The position numbers and the translations under genes were made by a program. A model generated the notes under the pieces. The model was not told the origin of the DNA, made no database searches, and worked only from the letters and a program-made list of their open reading frames with translations. Below, in pieces: positions 35,364 to 44,661 of a stretch of 64,000 bases of DNA. Position 1 is the first letter of the stretch. Each line of letters opens with the position of its first letter. The DNA lies in contig NZ_RXOL01000004.1 in NCBI RefSeq assembly GCF_004004515.1, positions 1 to 64,000 of the forward strand. Direction: 5' to 3'. The stretch is from Croceicoccus ponticola. Lineage in GTDB: Bacteria; Pseudomonadota; Alphaproteobacteria; Sphingomonadales; Sphingomonadaceae.

Positions 35364-36551
35364 TTACGCGGACACTGCCAAGGTCCGTGCGCCGCGGATC
35401 CAAAGCGAAGGCAGCCAATCCGTGACCTCATCGATCTTGCGGATGGCAGGCATCCGTTCCAGCACCTTGGCGATTGCAATGCTGGCCATGCGTGTTCCAA
35501 GCGATGCGCCGGGACAATAGTGCGGACCATGGGCGAAAGAGAGGTGGCCGTGCGGATCGCGGCCGAGAACGAAACGGTCGGCATCTTTGAACTTTCGTTC
35601 GTCGCGATTGGCCGAACCGATATAAGACAATACGTGTGAACCCGCCGGAATACAGCGATCGTGCAAATCGATGTCGCAGGTCGCCGTTTGGAACACGAGA
35701 TTGACCGGCGACCAGTAACGCAGTGTTTCATCCACCAGACTTGGCACAAGGTTGCGGTCGGCCATCACTGCATCATTCACTTCGGGCTGTTCGAACATCG
35801 CGATGAGCGAACTGCTGATCAGGTGAGATGGCGTCTCCGATCCCCCGAAATGAGTCAGGATGGCGGTGCTCAACACCTGAATGCCTGTCAGGGTATCGCC
35901 ACCTTCTTCAGCCTTGATCAGCATGGAAATGAAATCGTCGCGTGGCTCCTCTCGCCGCTCGCGAATGACCTGTTCGAGATAACGGCGCAGTTCGGAAACA
36001 CTGTCGCGAATGCGGCTCACTTCTTCATCGGCGAGGGCCGCGCGGTTGGCGGCATTGAGTAGATCGGCCGTCCAGATCTTAAAGTTTTCCCGTTGTTTCG
36101 GATCGACGCCGAGCAGTTCCGCCGTAACGCTGACGGGGATATAGGCCGCAAAGTCGTTCACGAAATCGAAGGTCCTGCCGCGTCCCTGTATTTCGTCGAG
36201 CAGCCCATCTACAATGGCCTCGATCTTCGGAATCATCTTGCGGGTGACACCGGGCGAGAAGGCATGGCTGGTCAGCTTGCGCAGTGGGGTATGATCCGGC
36301 GGATCCATGGCGATCAGCGATGGCGTCTCGGGCACCGGATCAAGATCGCCGAACGCTTGGCGAATGAAATCTCTAGCCGAATAGAGTTCCGGATGCATGA
36401 ACGCGTTCTTGCAGTCCTCGTACCTGAACAGGCCCCACGCGTTAAGCGGTTCGATGAAATGAACCGGCTCCTCCTCTCGCAGGCGCGCATACCACGGGTA
36501 TGGATCGATCTGGACGTCGCGGTGGGTGGGATCAAATAGCAGTCGTGACAT
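35364..36551 (-). CDS. Cytochrome P450
   Basis: A 395-residue bacterial P450. The I-helix THFGGSETPSHLI keeps an acidic residue before the conserved Thr. ETLRYWSP gives ExxR. The haem motif is FAHGPHYCPGASLG with the thiolate Cys. It aligns with CYP families used on terpenes, fatty acids and herbicides. The frame is open from 36653, but ATG at 36551 gives the typical MSRLLFDPTHRDVQIDPYPW opening. It is divergent from a TetR gene and shares with it the two palindromes at 36839-36889. As with the other P450, no redox-partner gene lies nearby. Confidence 0.93.
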   Translation of the reverse strand: MSRLLFDPTHRDVQIDPYPWYARLREEEPVHFIEPLNAWGLFRYEDCKNAFMHPELYSARDFIRQAFGDLDPVPETPSLIAMDPPDHTPLRKLTSHAFSPGVTRKMIPKIEAIVDGLLDEIQGRGRTFDFVNDFAAYIPVSVTAELLGVDPKQRENFKIWTADLLNAANRAALADEEVSRIRDSVSELRRYLEQVIRERREEPRDDFISMLIKAEEGGDTLTGIQVLSTAILTHFGGSETPSHLISSSLIAMFEQPEVNDAVMADRNLVPSLVDETLRYWSPVNLVFQTATCDIDLHDRCIPAGSHVLSYIGSANRDERKFKDADRFVLGRDPHGHLSFAHGPHYCPGASLGTRMASIAIAKVLERMPAIRKIDEVTDWLPSLWIRGARTLAVSA

Positions 36552-36988
36552 GGGTTCGGCTCGCAATGCTTGTTTTGGACGATCGGCGCCGGCGCAGGTC
36601 GGCAAAGGTGCGACCCACTGCATCGCCGCTCGCGATAACATTGCGGGCAACAAGGCGGGAGGGGACCGTAAAGTCCATCATCTGTTTGAATCGATATGTC
36701 GCAGGCGGTCATTCATATCGAGCTCGGATGAGCGCTTTTGCTGCTGGTCCGCACCTGAACCCATTGCCTTTGTCATCTCCGCAGGCGCTCCGGGATCGTG
36801 CCCGGCATTTCACCAAACCGATACCCGGCCTTTATTTATTGAAGATATCTTCAATATCGGCCCTGTCAAGATATTGAAGATATCTTCAACTGATGCCAGA
36901 GGCAGTTTATGCCCAACCCGTCTGAGTCATTTTCTTTCGACTTCAACACCGGTGGAGTTACTAGCCCGCCTGTGATCGGACGCTATTG
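36552..36988. promoter_or_regulatory. Divergent P450/TetR intergenic region
   Basis: 437 bp without a gene. It carries two perfect TetR-type palindromes near its right end (36839-36854 and 36874-36889). The left part (36552-36653) could be read as an N-terminal extension of the P450 but lacks similarity to that family. Confidence 0.6.
36839..36889. promoter_or_regulatory. Tandem TTGAAGATATCTTCAA operators for TetR regulator
   Basis: TTGAAGATATCTTCAA, a perfect 16-bp palindrome, occurs at 36839-36854 and again at 36874-36889, 35 bp apart. The first extends to 18 bp (ATTGAAGATATCTTCAAT). A partial copy, AAGATATTGAA, bridges the gap. The sites are 100-150 bp upstream of the TetR gene at 36989 and divergent from the P450. 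Size and symmetry suit a TetR dimer. This is the cleanest regulator/operator pair in the window. Confidence 0.82.
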
Positions 36989-37630
36989 ATGCAGGGCGAG
37001 GACAATCGCCCACGTGCTTCGCGCATGTCTCCGCAAGATCGGCGGGAATATCTGATCCAGTCGGCTATTCGCACCTTCGCCGATCGCGGGATAGGCGAGA
37101 CGAGCCACAGTGCGCTTGCCCGAGATGCGCGCATAGCGTTGCCGACGATGTTTCATTATTTCCCGACCAGATCGGACATCGTCAAAGCGGCGCTCGACGA
37201 AGTCATGCGCTTTCTCCTCGAAGACCTTCTGCGCGGCCATGCCGGTCCCGAGCGCGCAGCCCCATTGGCAATCGAAGCCATCCTGATGGCGTTCTGCGAC
37301 GCGATCGACACGTACGATCATTACGTTCGCGTCTGGCTGGAGTGGAGCGTTTCGATCCGGGGCGATCTCTGGAAAAGCTATTTGGTGTTTTACGAGCGCG
37401 CGCGCGAGGGTCACAGGCAAATTCTGGAGCGAGGCATTCGCGAAGGCAGCGTTCGACCCGATATTGTTATCGATGATGCCACCCGCATTATTGTCGGCCT
37501 GGCTCACGTCATTGTTCAGATGAAATATTCGGGCAGTTCGCGTGAGCAAGTCACCCGCACAGTCCACTCGCTCGCGATCGAGTATCTGTCGACTGAGCAT
37601 GCCGCTGGAAAATGCACCGCTTCAGCATAA
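36989..37630 (+). CDS. TetR family regulator with adjacent palindromic operators
   Basis: A 213-residue TetR regulator. The helix-turn-helix is in GETSHSALARDARIALPTMFHYF, followed by a C-terminal ligand domain rich in aromatic and charged residues (YDHYVRVWLEWSVSIRGD). A TTG at 36986 precedes the ATG at 36989, which I prefer. The two perfect palindromes are upstream, so it probably represses itself and the divergent P450. Its carboxylesterase neighbour begins 70 bp downstream on the same strand. Confidence 0.88.
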   Translation: MQGEDNRPRASRMSPQDRREYLIQSAIRTFADRGIGETSHSALARDARIALPTMFHYFPTRSDIVKAALDEVMRFLLEDLLRGHAGPERAAPLAIEAILMAFCDAIDTYDHYVRVWLEWSVSIRGDLWKSYLVFYERAREGHRQILERGIREGSVRPDIVIDDATRIIVGLAHVIVQMKYSGSSREQVTRTVHSLAIEYLSTEHAAGKCTASA

Positions 37631-37700
37631 CCTCGCCCCTTCACCTTTCATTCAAGTGCATTTGCTTTGACATTGCCTGATGGTTCGATCGGGAGAGTGA

Positions 37701-39227
37701 ATGGTGATGCGGATGCTGGTCGGTTTGTTGCTGCTGACCCTGACTGGCGGCTCAAACCCGCCTGTCGTGAAAATCGACAGCGGTGAAATCGCCGGCAACA
37801 GGTCCGGCGCGGTGACGAGTTTCCTTGGCATCCCATATGCGGCAGCACCGGTCGGGCCGCTACGCTGGCGTCCCCCTTCGCCTGTTACGGCGTGGACGAT
37901 CACCCGCCAGGCCAGAGTTTACGGAAGCGATTGCGCGCAGGCGCCGTTTCCGCAAGACGCTGCACCCATCCGGACAGCACCTTCCGAAGATTGCCTGTTC
38001 TTGAACGTGTGGGCGCCATCTTCCCGCGCGAACGGCAAGGCCTTGCCGGTTATGGTCTGGATTCACGGCGGAGGCTTCGTCAACGGAGGCGGCTCTCCGG
38101 CAATCTATGACGGATCCAATTTTGCGGCCGATGGAGTAGTCCTGGTAAGCTTGAACTACCGACTTGGGCGGTTCGGCTTTTTCCTGCACCCCGCAATCGA
38201 AGGCGAAAGCGAAACCGGCAATTTCGGTTTCCTCGATCAGATCGCGGCACTCGAATGGGTAAAGCGGAACATAGGCGCCTTTGGCGGCGATCCCGAGAAC
38301 GTGACCATATTCGGTGAAAGTGCGGGCGGAATGTCGGTCCACATGCTCATGCAATCGGACAAGGCTCGCGGACTGTTCCACAAGGCCATCATCCAGTCAG
38401 GCGGGGGCACTGCATGTTCGCTGCCCTATGCGTCCCGGCAACAGGCCATCGGAGCGGGAAGCCGGTTCGCACCAGGATTGACTGCTGACGCTCTTCGAGC
38501 CTTGCCTGTGTCCAGCGTCGTCGGTGACCTGTCCCTCTCAAACATCGAGCGCGACGACTATTCTGGCCCGATGTTCGATCGCATCAATCTGCACGCCCAA
38601 CCGGTAGAGGCCATCGCCGCCGGCCTATACGCTGATGTGCCCATCATGTTGGGCACGAATTCGGCGGACGGCTTTCCGCCCACATCCGATAAACAGGAAG
38701 TGTTGCGCATGCTGGCGACCGCGGGACCGAGAGCGCGTCAGCTATACGATCCTGATGGAACAAAGTCTGGACTCGAAATGGCCACAAAGATCAGTGCCGA
38801 CCAGATTTTCATTGGCCCCGGACGGGATGTCGCCCGCAGGCTCGCCGCAAAAGGCAGGAAGGTTTTTGTCTATCGGTTCGACCATATCGGTGGCGCGACC
38901 GGCAAGGCGATGGGCGGAGCTCCGCATGCCAGCGAGATCCCCTATGTATTCGCCCTTCCCGAACAGCGTATCGAAAAGGGTGGCGACGGCAACGATGCTG
39001 CGGTGGCCAAGACGATGCACCGATACTGGATCGACTTCACCCGCCACGGGCGGCCCACGCACAAACACGGGCGTAAAGCGTGGCGGCCCTTTTCGCCGGA
39101 TTCTGACCGCTTGCGGCTGATCGGTACTGAAGGCGCGCACGACATCCCTGATCCGCTGCGAGAGAGGCTGGACTTCGCTGCAAAAATCGGATGCCAAGCA
39201 CCGCCGAGCCCAGACCAGAACAAGTGA
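37701..39227 (+). CDS. Type-B carboxylesterase
   Basis: A 508-residue exported esterase. The signal peptide MVMRMLVGLLLLTLTGGSNP is short. The nucleophile elbow is FGESAGGMSVHML, the oxyanion loop VWIHGGGFVNGGGSP, and the catalytic His in GAPHASEIPYVF. The family includes para-nitrobenzyl esterases and fumonisin esterase and usually removes an ester from a bulky substrate. The ATG has GGGAGAG upstream. It stands last in module II and is followed by a terminator-like hairpin (39231-39276) and then the IS6 remnant. Confidence 0.9.
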   Translation: MVMRMLVGLLLLTLTGGSNPPVVKIDSGEIAGNRSGAVTSFLGIPYAAAPVGPLRWRPPSPVTAWTITRQARVYGSDCAQAPFPQDAAPIRTAPSEDCLFLNVWAPSSRANGKALPVMVWIHGGGFVNGGGSPAIYDGSNFAADGVVLVSLNYRLGRFGFFLHPAIEGESETGNFGFLDQIAALEWVKRNIGAFGGDPENVTIFGESAGGMSVHMLMQSDKARGLFHKAIIQSGGGTACSLPYASRQQAIGAGSRFAPGLTADALRALPVSSVVGDLSLSNIERDDYSGPMFDRINLHAQPVEAIAAGLYADVPIMLGTNSADGFPPTSDKQEVLRMLATAGPRARQLYDPDGTKSGLEMATKISADQIFIGPGRDVARRLAAKGRKVFVYRFDHIGGATGKAMGGAPHASEIPYVFALPEQRIEKGGDGNDAAVAKTMHRYWIDFTRHGRPTHKHGRKAWRPFSPDSDRLRLIGTEGAHDIPDPLRERLDFAAKIGCQAPPSPDQNK

Positions 39228-39230
39228 CAA

Positions 39231-39276
39231 GCAGGTGCGGGTCAGGCCGCCTTCCCCCATCCTTTGCCGCACCTGC
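39231..39276 (+). terminator. Hairpin after carboxylesterase
   Basis: GCAGGTGCGG (39231-39240) pairs perfectly with CCGCACCTGC (39267-39276) across a ~26-nt loop, 3 bp after the stop codon. There is no long U-tract, so it may need Rho or may mainly protect the 3' end. Confidence 0.45.
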
Positions 39277-39313
39277 CATGCTTTGCTTCAGCGCGTAAAA
39301 CCGGCGAACGGGC

Positions 39314-39610
39314 TCAGGTAGATCGCTGCGCGGCTTTTTGGGTCACGTACATTTCGTAAAGGTGCCAGTGCCAATGTCGAACGCCGCGCATGTGGGCCAT
39401 GCGCCCTCTCCGTATCTCTGCCGCGAACATCGGACCGAAACTATTACAACACAGCCGAACCCGTTCGTGGCAACGGTCATACCCGCGTTCGAAGAGCAGA
39501 TCTTCCACGTTCCGCAGTGAAAACGAATATCGCGCGTACAACATCATAACCATGCCGACGATGTCCGGCGATGAGTGAAAACGTCTGAACGGATAATCGG
39601 CCTTGCTCAT
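39314..39610 (-). pseudogene. IS6-family transposase fragment
   Basis: A 98-residue open frame that matches the N-terminal half of IS6-type transposases as found in sphingomonads: MSKADYPFRRFHSSPDIVGM, RYSFSLRNVEDLLFERGYD and RHWHWHLYEMYVTQ. In an intact enzyme the last motif reads HLDEMYV and its Asp is the first residue of the DDE triad; here it is Tyr. The frame stops right after, so two thirds of the protein, including the other catalytic residues, are missing. It cannot transpose. The flanks 39228-39313 and 39611-39692 hold no gene, and clear terminal inverted repeats were not found. It marks an old insertion at the join between two functionally unrelated modules. Confidence 0.85.
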
Positions 39611-39692
39611 CCGGACCGGTTAGCAGTGTCGCCCTTGCCCGGCCGTCCTTTTGACAGCGCCCTCGCATCAACTACCTCGATCCGGTCACGTT

Positions 39693-41435
39693 TCAATTAG
39701 GTGCCTTTGCTTTGACCGCCCCCTTACGATAAACCAACCTGCCTCCGAAGTATGTCGCCAGCACTTCTGCCTCGCCGATTTCTGTCTGCGGAATCTTGAA
39801 AAGATTGTGGTTGAGCACGATCATGTCGGCAAACTTACCGGGCATGATCGAGCCTGTGCGATCGTCGATCTTGTTCGTCCAGGCGGAATCGAGCGTATAG
39901 GAACGGATCGCCTGTGCCAGCGTGACCGCTTCGCTTGCCAACAGGGGCGGTTCGTCTGTGCCGTCGGGCGGCATGCGCGTGACCGCCACTTCGATGCCCT
40001 GCAACGGATTTGCCGACGCCACGGGCCAGTCGGCACCATAGGCAATACGCCCGCCGCCCTTCAGCACGCTTGCCGTGGGATAGATGGTTTGCATGCGCAG
40101 GTCGCCGACCGCTTCTGCGGTGAGGCGCATGTACGGCTCCCATACCGACCAAAGGGGCTGAAAGAGCGCCGTGACCCCAATCTTGCCGAACCGCGGCTGA
40201 TCCGCCGGATCGATGATGTTGAGATGCGAGATCATCGGACGGGTCTTGTTGTAGTCGGCCTGTTTACCGACAGCTTCGAACACGTCCAGCGCCTCTCGGG
40301 TCGCCGCATCGCCGATGGCGTGCACGTGCGACTGGTATCCCATTGGATCGACCTGCGACACCGCTGCCAGCAGGACTTCCTTTGGAATCTGGGTCTCACC
40401 ATGATCGTGCGGATCGTTCGAATAGGGTTCGATCATCGCCGCGGTATGCTGCGGGATCACGCCGTCGAGATAGAACTTGATGGCTGTGGCGTCGAAGCCA
40501 AGCGTGCGGGCGCGCTCGGTCACTTTCACGATATCCGCAATCTGATCCGTCTTCCGCTCGTTGTCCCACATGATCGCAAGGCTGACGTGCGCGGACAATT
40601 GGCCGCCCGATTTGGCGGCTGCATAGGCATCGAGGATCTCGCTGGATCCGTCGGGACCGTATCCGATGCCGGCATCGTGCCAACTGGTGATGCCCAGACT
40701 GTTGAACAGGCGCGTAGTGTAAAGGATGGCATCGCGCTGCTGTTCGATCGTTGGCGGCGGGATAAACGGATCGGCCAGCGCACGTGCGGATTCCTGCAGC
40801 GTGCCGACCGGCTCGCCGGTTTTCGCGTCGCGGTCGATCAGGCCGCCGGGCGGATCCTGCGTTTCCTTGGTTATGCCAGTGAGTGCGAAAGCCGCCGAAT
40901 TCATCCAGTAGCTATGCCCGCCGACCGACTTGAAGATCAGCGGACGGGTGGTGGAAACTGCGTCGAGCAGTTCCCGTGTGGGAATGCCCTTGGGTGGGAA
41001 CAGGCCGTCTTCCCAACCTACGCCATAAATCATCCCGTCACCCGGTTTTTCGGCGAGGCAGCGGCGGATGATCTGCTGATAATCGGCGATCGACTTGCCC
41101 GCGTGAAGCGAACAGGTCGAATACGCCATGCCACCGAAAACCGGGTGGTTATGCGCATCATTAAATGCCGGCAGTAGCATGCCGCCGTCCAGTTCGACAA
41201 CTTCGGTCCGCACACCTGTCAGCGCGGCGATTTCTTCGTCAGTGCCCACCGCGAGGATGCGGCCGTCCTTCACCGCGACAGCCTCGGCCCATGGATTTTT
41301 ATCGTCCACAGTGTAGACCGCTCCGCCGCGCAGGACGAGGTCGGCGCTTTCCATCGGCGGCGTGGCGACGGTCTGGCAGCCGGACACGCCCGCCGCCACG
41401 AATATCAAGCCAATCGATCCGAACTTGTGTCCCAT
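39693..41435 (-). CDS. YtcJ-type amidohydrolase, probable lipoprotein
   Basis: A 580-residue amidohydrolase-3 family enzyme. The N-terminal MGHKFGSIGLIFVAAGVSGC ends in a lipobox-like VSGC, so it is probably anchored outside the cytosol. Metal residues appear in AFNDAHNHPVFGG, SHVHAIGDAATRE, MISHLNI and YGADWPVAS. The family hydrolyses amide or imide bonds in small molecules. It is divergent from an NCS1 permease gene and separated by a region with GGGTAA sites at 41531 and 41575. The second YtcJ-like enzyme is at 42973-44649. Confidence 0.9.
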   Translation of the reverse strand: MGHKFGSIGLIFVAAGVSGCQTVATPPMESADLVLRGGAVYTVDDKNPWAEAVAVKDGRILAVGTDEEIAALTGVRTEVVELDGGMLLPAFNDAHNHPVFGGMAYSTCSLHAGKSIADYQQIIRRCLAEKPGDGMIYGVGWEDGLFPPKGIPTRELLDAVSTTRPLIFKSVGGHSYWMNSAAFALTGITKETQDPPGGLIDRDAKTGEPVGTLQESARALADPFIPPPTIEQQRDAILYTTRLFNSLGITSWHDAGIGYGPDGSSEILDAYAAAKSGGQLSAHVSLAIMWDNERKTDQIADIVKVTERARTLGFDATAIKFYLDGVIPQHTAAMIEPYSNDPHDHGETQIPKEVLLAAVSQVDPMGYQSHVHAIGDAATREALDVFEAVGKQADYNKTRPMISHLNIIDPADQPRFGKIGVTALFQPLWSVWEPYMRLTAEAVGDLRMQTIYPTASVLKGGGRIAYGADWPVASANPLQGIEVAVTRMPPDGTDEPPLLASEAVTLAQAIRSYTLDSAWTNKIDDRTGSIMPGKFADMIVLNHNLFKIPQTEIGEAEVLATYFGGRLVYRKGAVKAKAPN

Positions 41436-41674
41436 GGAAATAGTGCCCTTTAGATGAATCTCGGTCCTCTGAATTCAACACCGCCGCCGCTCGAAAGCCA
41501 TTCACTATCAAGGTAACGCATATTGCAAACGGGTAATGCCACCTGTGTTGCAGTTGCAGCCTCATCCTTCAGCTTTACCCATTTGGCAGCAAAGTTCCCT
41601 CTTTGAAGTCTGGGCCGCGCAGTGCATCCGCCATACGATCGCCGAATTCGCAACGATACAGTGGACTACCGCCA
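41436..41674. promoter_or_regulatory. Divergent promoter with GGGTAA sites
   Basis: Contains CGGGTAAT at 41530-41537 and TTACCC at 41575-41580, facing each other, plus a partial AGGTAAC at 41511-41517. Similar hexamers cluster at 54125-54243 and 60301-60326. It likely serves both the amidohydrolase (minus) and the permease operon (plus). Confidence 0.5.
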
Positions 41675-42976
41675 ATGAAGCCCGACGACGGCCATGATTT
41701 CGGCGAGGAATATGCGACCGCACCCCTCCCCGCGATGAAAACCGTATCCGGTTGGCGCGTGGCGTTGGTCGTTGGTTGTTTCACTATTTCGCTGCCGACA
41801 TTCCTGAACGGAGCGGAAATCGCCCTGTCCATCGGCCTTGTCGGAGCCGTTCTGGCAGCGATCGCCGCCGGGACGATTTTGGCGATCGGCGGATCCATCA
41901 CGTCGGCGGTCAGCGTGATGACGCGGCTGAACACTTACCTTCTGGTGCAGCGCTCGTTCGGGATTGCCGGGGCGAGCCTTGTCAACGTGGTCATCGCGGT
42001 CATCCATTTTGCATGGTTCGGCGTCAACGTCTCGTTCTTCGGCCAGGCAATGGTGTCCGCGGCGGACGAGGGTTACGGCATTGAGGGCAGCTTCGCGCTA
42101 TTCGTGATCCTGGGCAGCATCATGATGACGGTGACGACCGTCTTCGGCTTTCGCCTGATCAACAAGGTCGCCCTTGTCACGGTGCCGTTTCTCGCCGCGA
42201 TCCTGATCGCCATCGCCGTCGCCGCAACCGCGCGCAACGGCGTTGTCTTCGATCCGCCCGAAATCCCGATGGAGGCGATGACGTTCGGCATCGCCCTATC
42301 TTCGCTGATCGGCGCAGACATGCTTACGATTACCGCGATGCCCGACCTGTCGCGCTACACCCGCACGAAAGTAGGCGCGATCTGGTCGATGGTGGTCTCA
42401 TTCCCGGTCTTCGCCCCGATCGTGATGACCACGGCGGCCCTGGCGGCGCTAGCCATGAACGAATCCAACATTATGGCGCTGATCGTCGAGCTTGGGCTTG
42501 GCCTGCCGGCGTTGCTTCTTCTGGTCATCTCTGCCTGGACGATCAACACGCTGAACCTCTACTCGGCCAGTCTGTCGCTCGCCGCGACCTTTCCGAAAAT
42601 CGGGCGCAGCGTTTACGTAGTCATTGGCGGTGTGATCGGGTGCGGCTTTGCACTATTGGGCATCATCGAAGCGTTCATACCATTCCTGGTCCTGCTTGGT
42701 CTGCTCATTCCACCCATTGCGGCGATCTATGTGATCGATAGCTACACCCGCTTTCGGAACCGCGACCCTGCGGAGACCATCACGAACATCCCGGCGTTCC
42801 ATTGGCGCGCGGTCGGCACCTGGCTGGCCGCCGTTGCGATTGCCCTGACGGCCCATTATTCTGGCGTCAGCGTCACCAGCGTCCCGGCGCTCGACGCCAC
42901 GATCGGCGCGGCGCTGGCCTACATTGTCGTTCTTCACATGACAAAACCGGTGAAGAAGCCGGTGAGGGCGTCATGA
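41675..42976 (+). CDS. NCS1-family permease (cytosine/hydantoin/allantoin type)
   Basis: A 433-residue integral membrane protein with about twelve hydrophobic segments. It belongs to the nucleobase-cation symporter-1 family, in which CodB (cytosine) and Mhp1 (hydantoin) are known. FLNGAEIALSIGLVGAVLAA and the LIGADMLTITAMPDLSRYTR segment are family-like. The frame is open from 41603, but ATG at 41675 gives the usual short cytosolic N-terminus. Its stop overlaps the next gene's start (ATGA). Coupling to an amidohydrolase, with a hydantoinase nearby, suggests a cyclic amide as substrate. Confidence 0.92.
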   Translation: MKPDDGHDFGEEYATAPLPAMKTVSGWRVALVVGCFTISLPTFLNGAEIALSIGLVGAVLAAIAAGTILAIGGSITSAVSVMTRLNTYLLVQRSFGIAGASLVNVVIAVIHFAWFGVNVSFFGQAMVSAADEGYGIEGSFALFVILGSIMMTVTTVFGFRLINKVALVTVPFLAAILIAIAVAATARNGVVFDPPEIPMEAMTFGIALSSLIGADMLTITAMPDLSRYTRTKVGAIWSMVVSFPVFAPIVMTTAALAALAMNESNIMALIVELGLGLPALLLLVISAWTINTLNLYSASLSLAATFPKIGRSVYVVIGGVIGCGFALLGIIEAFIPFLVLLGLLIPPIAAIYVIDSYTRFRNRDPAETITNIPAFHWRAVGTWLAAVAIALTAHYSGVSVTSVPALDATIGAALAYIVVLHMTKPVKKPVRAS

Positions 42977-44649
42977 ATATCGTCGATCGCCGCCGTTTCC
43001 TGGCGGGTGGAACCGCCCTTGCCGCACAGATGGTGCTCTGGCGTAAAGCCGCCCTGCCGCGTAGCGGGCCGATGATAGAGACTGCCTTTACCAATGGCCA
43101 CGTCTGGACCGGCGACGGAGCGGCCGTCTTCAGTGACGCACTGGGCATCACGGGCGGTCGAATCGTGGCACTCGGGCGCGATGCAGTTACCGCGTTGTCC
43201 GGACCCAGGACGCAGGTCATCGACCTTGCCGGTGCATTTGTGACGCCGGGAATCATCGACCCGCATGTGCATTTCACGACGGGCGCTCTGCAATTGAGCC
43301 AGCCGGTGTTGCGCGATGCGAAAAACCGCGGGCAATTCGCCGAGGTTGTCGCGCGGGCGGCCAGTGCCCTTCCCCCCGGCCAGTGGATTACCGGCGGTAA
43401 CTGGGACAACGACGGTTGGGGCGGCGAACTGCCTCACCGGAACTGGATCGACGCGGTGACCGCCGACACGCCGGTCGCGGTGACTCGTTACGATCTGCAC
43501 ATGGTGCTCCTGAACTCGCGGGCGCTCGCGGCCATAGGTGTGGACGAGAGCATCGCCGAGATCGCAGGCGGCGTGATCGGGCGCGATGCTAGCGGTAGCT
43601 TGACCGGAATCTTCAAGGATGCGGCAAAGGACTTCGTCCTCAGCCTGATCCCCGCCGAAAGCGACACAATGGTGGATGCCGCCAATCGAACGGCGATGCA
43701 GATCGCCTTGTCGAAGGGCATTACCCAGCTGTGCGAACCCGGCATGGACTGGCTCAGCTTTCATTCGATGCGGCGGATCGACGCGTCAGGCGAAATGCCA
43801 ATGCGGTTCAATGCAATGGTTCCGCTGGCGGACTGGTCAAAGCTGGCCCGGATCGTCGCCGACGAGGGCAAGGGTGGCGACAAGGTCCGGTGGAGCGGAT
43901 GCAAGGCGATTTTCGACGGTTCGCTGGGTTCGCGCACCGCACTGTTTTATGAACCGTACCTCGATGATCCGACGACAAGCGGGATCATCGTCACCGACCC
44001 GGACGATCTACGCGCATGGATGACCGACGCCGACGCCGCAGGACTGCAGCTCTGTATCCATGCGATCGGCGACAAGGCCAATGACACGGTGCTCGACGTG
44101 ATGGATGAAGTGGCCGCCAAGAACGGCCCGCGCGACCGTCGTTTCCGCATCGAACACGCCCAGCACCTGAAGGCAGAGGCGATGCCGCGCTTCGCGTCGA
44201 GCGATGTCATCGCTTCGGTGCAACCCTATCACGCCATCGACGACGGGCGCTGGGCCGTGCGTCGGATCGGCCCCCAGCGACTGGAAACCACATACGCATT
44301 TCACTCGCTGATGGAAAACGGAGCCACGCTTTGCTTCGGAAGCGACTGGCCCGTCGCGCCGCTCGACCCGCTGACCGGGCTTGATGCGGCGATCACCCGC
44401 GCCACGCTGGACGGTGAACATCCACAAGGATGGTATCCGCGCCAGCGTGTTACTGCGGGACAGGCTTTGCTGGCCTATACCCGCAATGGCGCGCGCGCCA
44501 CGATGCGCGACGACACCGGCACTCTCGCTCCCGGCAAACATGCTGATTTCGTGGTCTGGGATCGCGACCTCACTGGTGTATCGGGCAAGGAATTGCTGTC
44601 CGCCAATGCGCTGCAGACTTGGGTGGGCGGCACCAAGCGTCACGGGTGA
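42973..44649 (+). CDS. YtcJ-type amidohydrolase with twin-arginine signal
   Basis: A 558-residue amidohydrolase. MNIVDRRRFLAGGTALAA looks like a twin-arginine signal, implying export in a folded, metal-loaded state. Metal-site motifs are GIIDPHVHFTTG, LCIHAIGDKAND, RIEHAQHL and FGSDWPVAPLDP. The start overlaps the permease stop by 4 bp. It pairs with the lipoprotein amidohydrolase on the opposite strand (39693-41435), so two extracytoplasmic amidohydrolases flank one permease. The long frame from 42802 was not used. Confidence 0.9.
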   Translation: MNIVDRRRFLAGGTALAAQMVLWRKAALPRSGPMIETAFTNGHVWTGDGAAVFSDALGITGGRIVALGRDAVTALSGPRTQVIDLAGAFVTPGIIDPHVHFTTGALQLSQPVLRDAKNRGQFAEVVARAASALPPGQWITGGNWDNDGWGGELPHRNWIDAVTADTPVAVTRYDLHMVLLNSRALAAIGVDESIAEIAGGVIGRDASGSLTGIFKDAAKDFVLSLIPAESDTMVDAANRTAMQIALSKGITQLCEPGMDWLSFHSMRRIDASGEMPMRFNAMVPLADWSKLARIVADEGKGGDKVRWSGCKAIFDGSLGSRTALFYEPYLDDPTTSGIIVTDPDDLRAWMTDADAAGLQLCIHAIGDKANDTVLDVMDEVAAKNGPRDRRFRIEHAQHLKAEAMPRFASSDVIASVQPYHAIDDGRWAVRRIGPQRLETTYAFHSLMENGATLCFGSDWPVAPLDPLTGLDAAITRATLDGEHPQGWYPRQRVTAGQALLAYTRNGARATMRDDTGTLAPGKHADFVVWDRDLTGVSGKELLSANALQTWVGGTKRHG

Positions 44650-44661
44650 GCCTTCCGCTTT

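Noticed and set aside
39651-41177. A 508-codon open frame on the plus strand, opposite the YtcJ-type amidohydrolase
   Set aside because: It has no recognisable domain and is arginine/histidine-rich, as expected for the complement of a high-GC gene. The minus-strand gene has clear metal-site motifs and a signal peptide.
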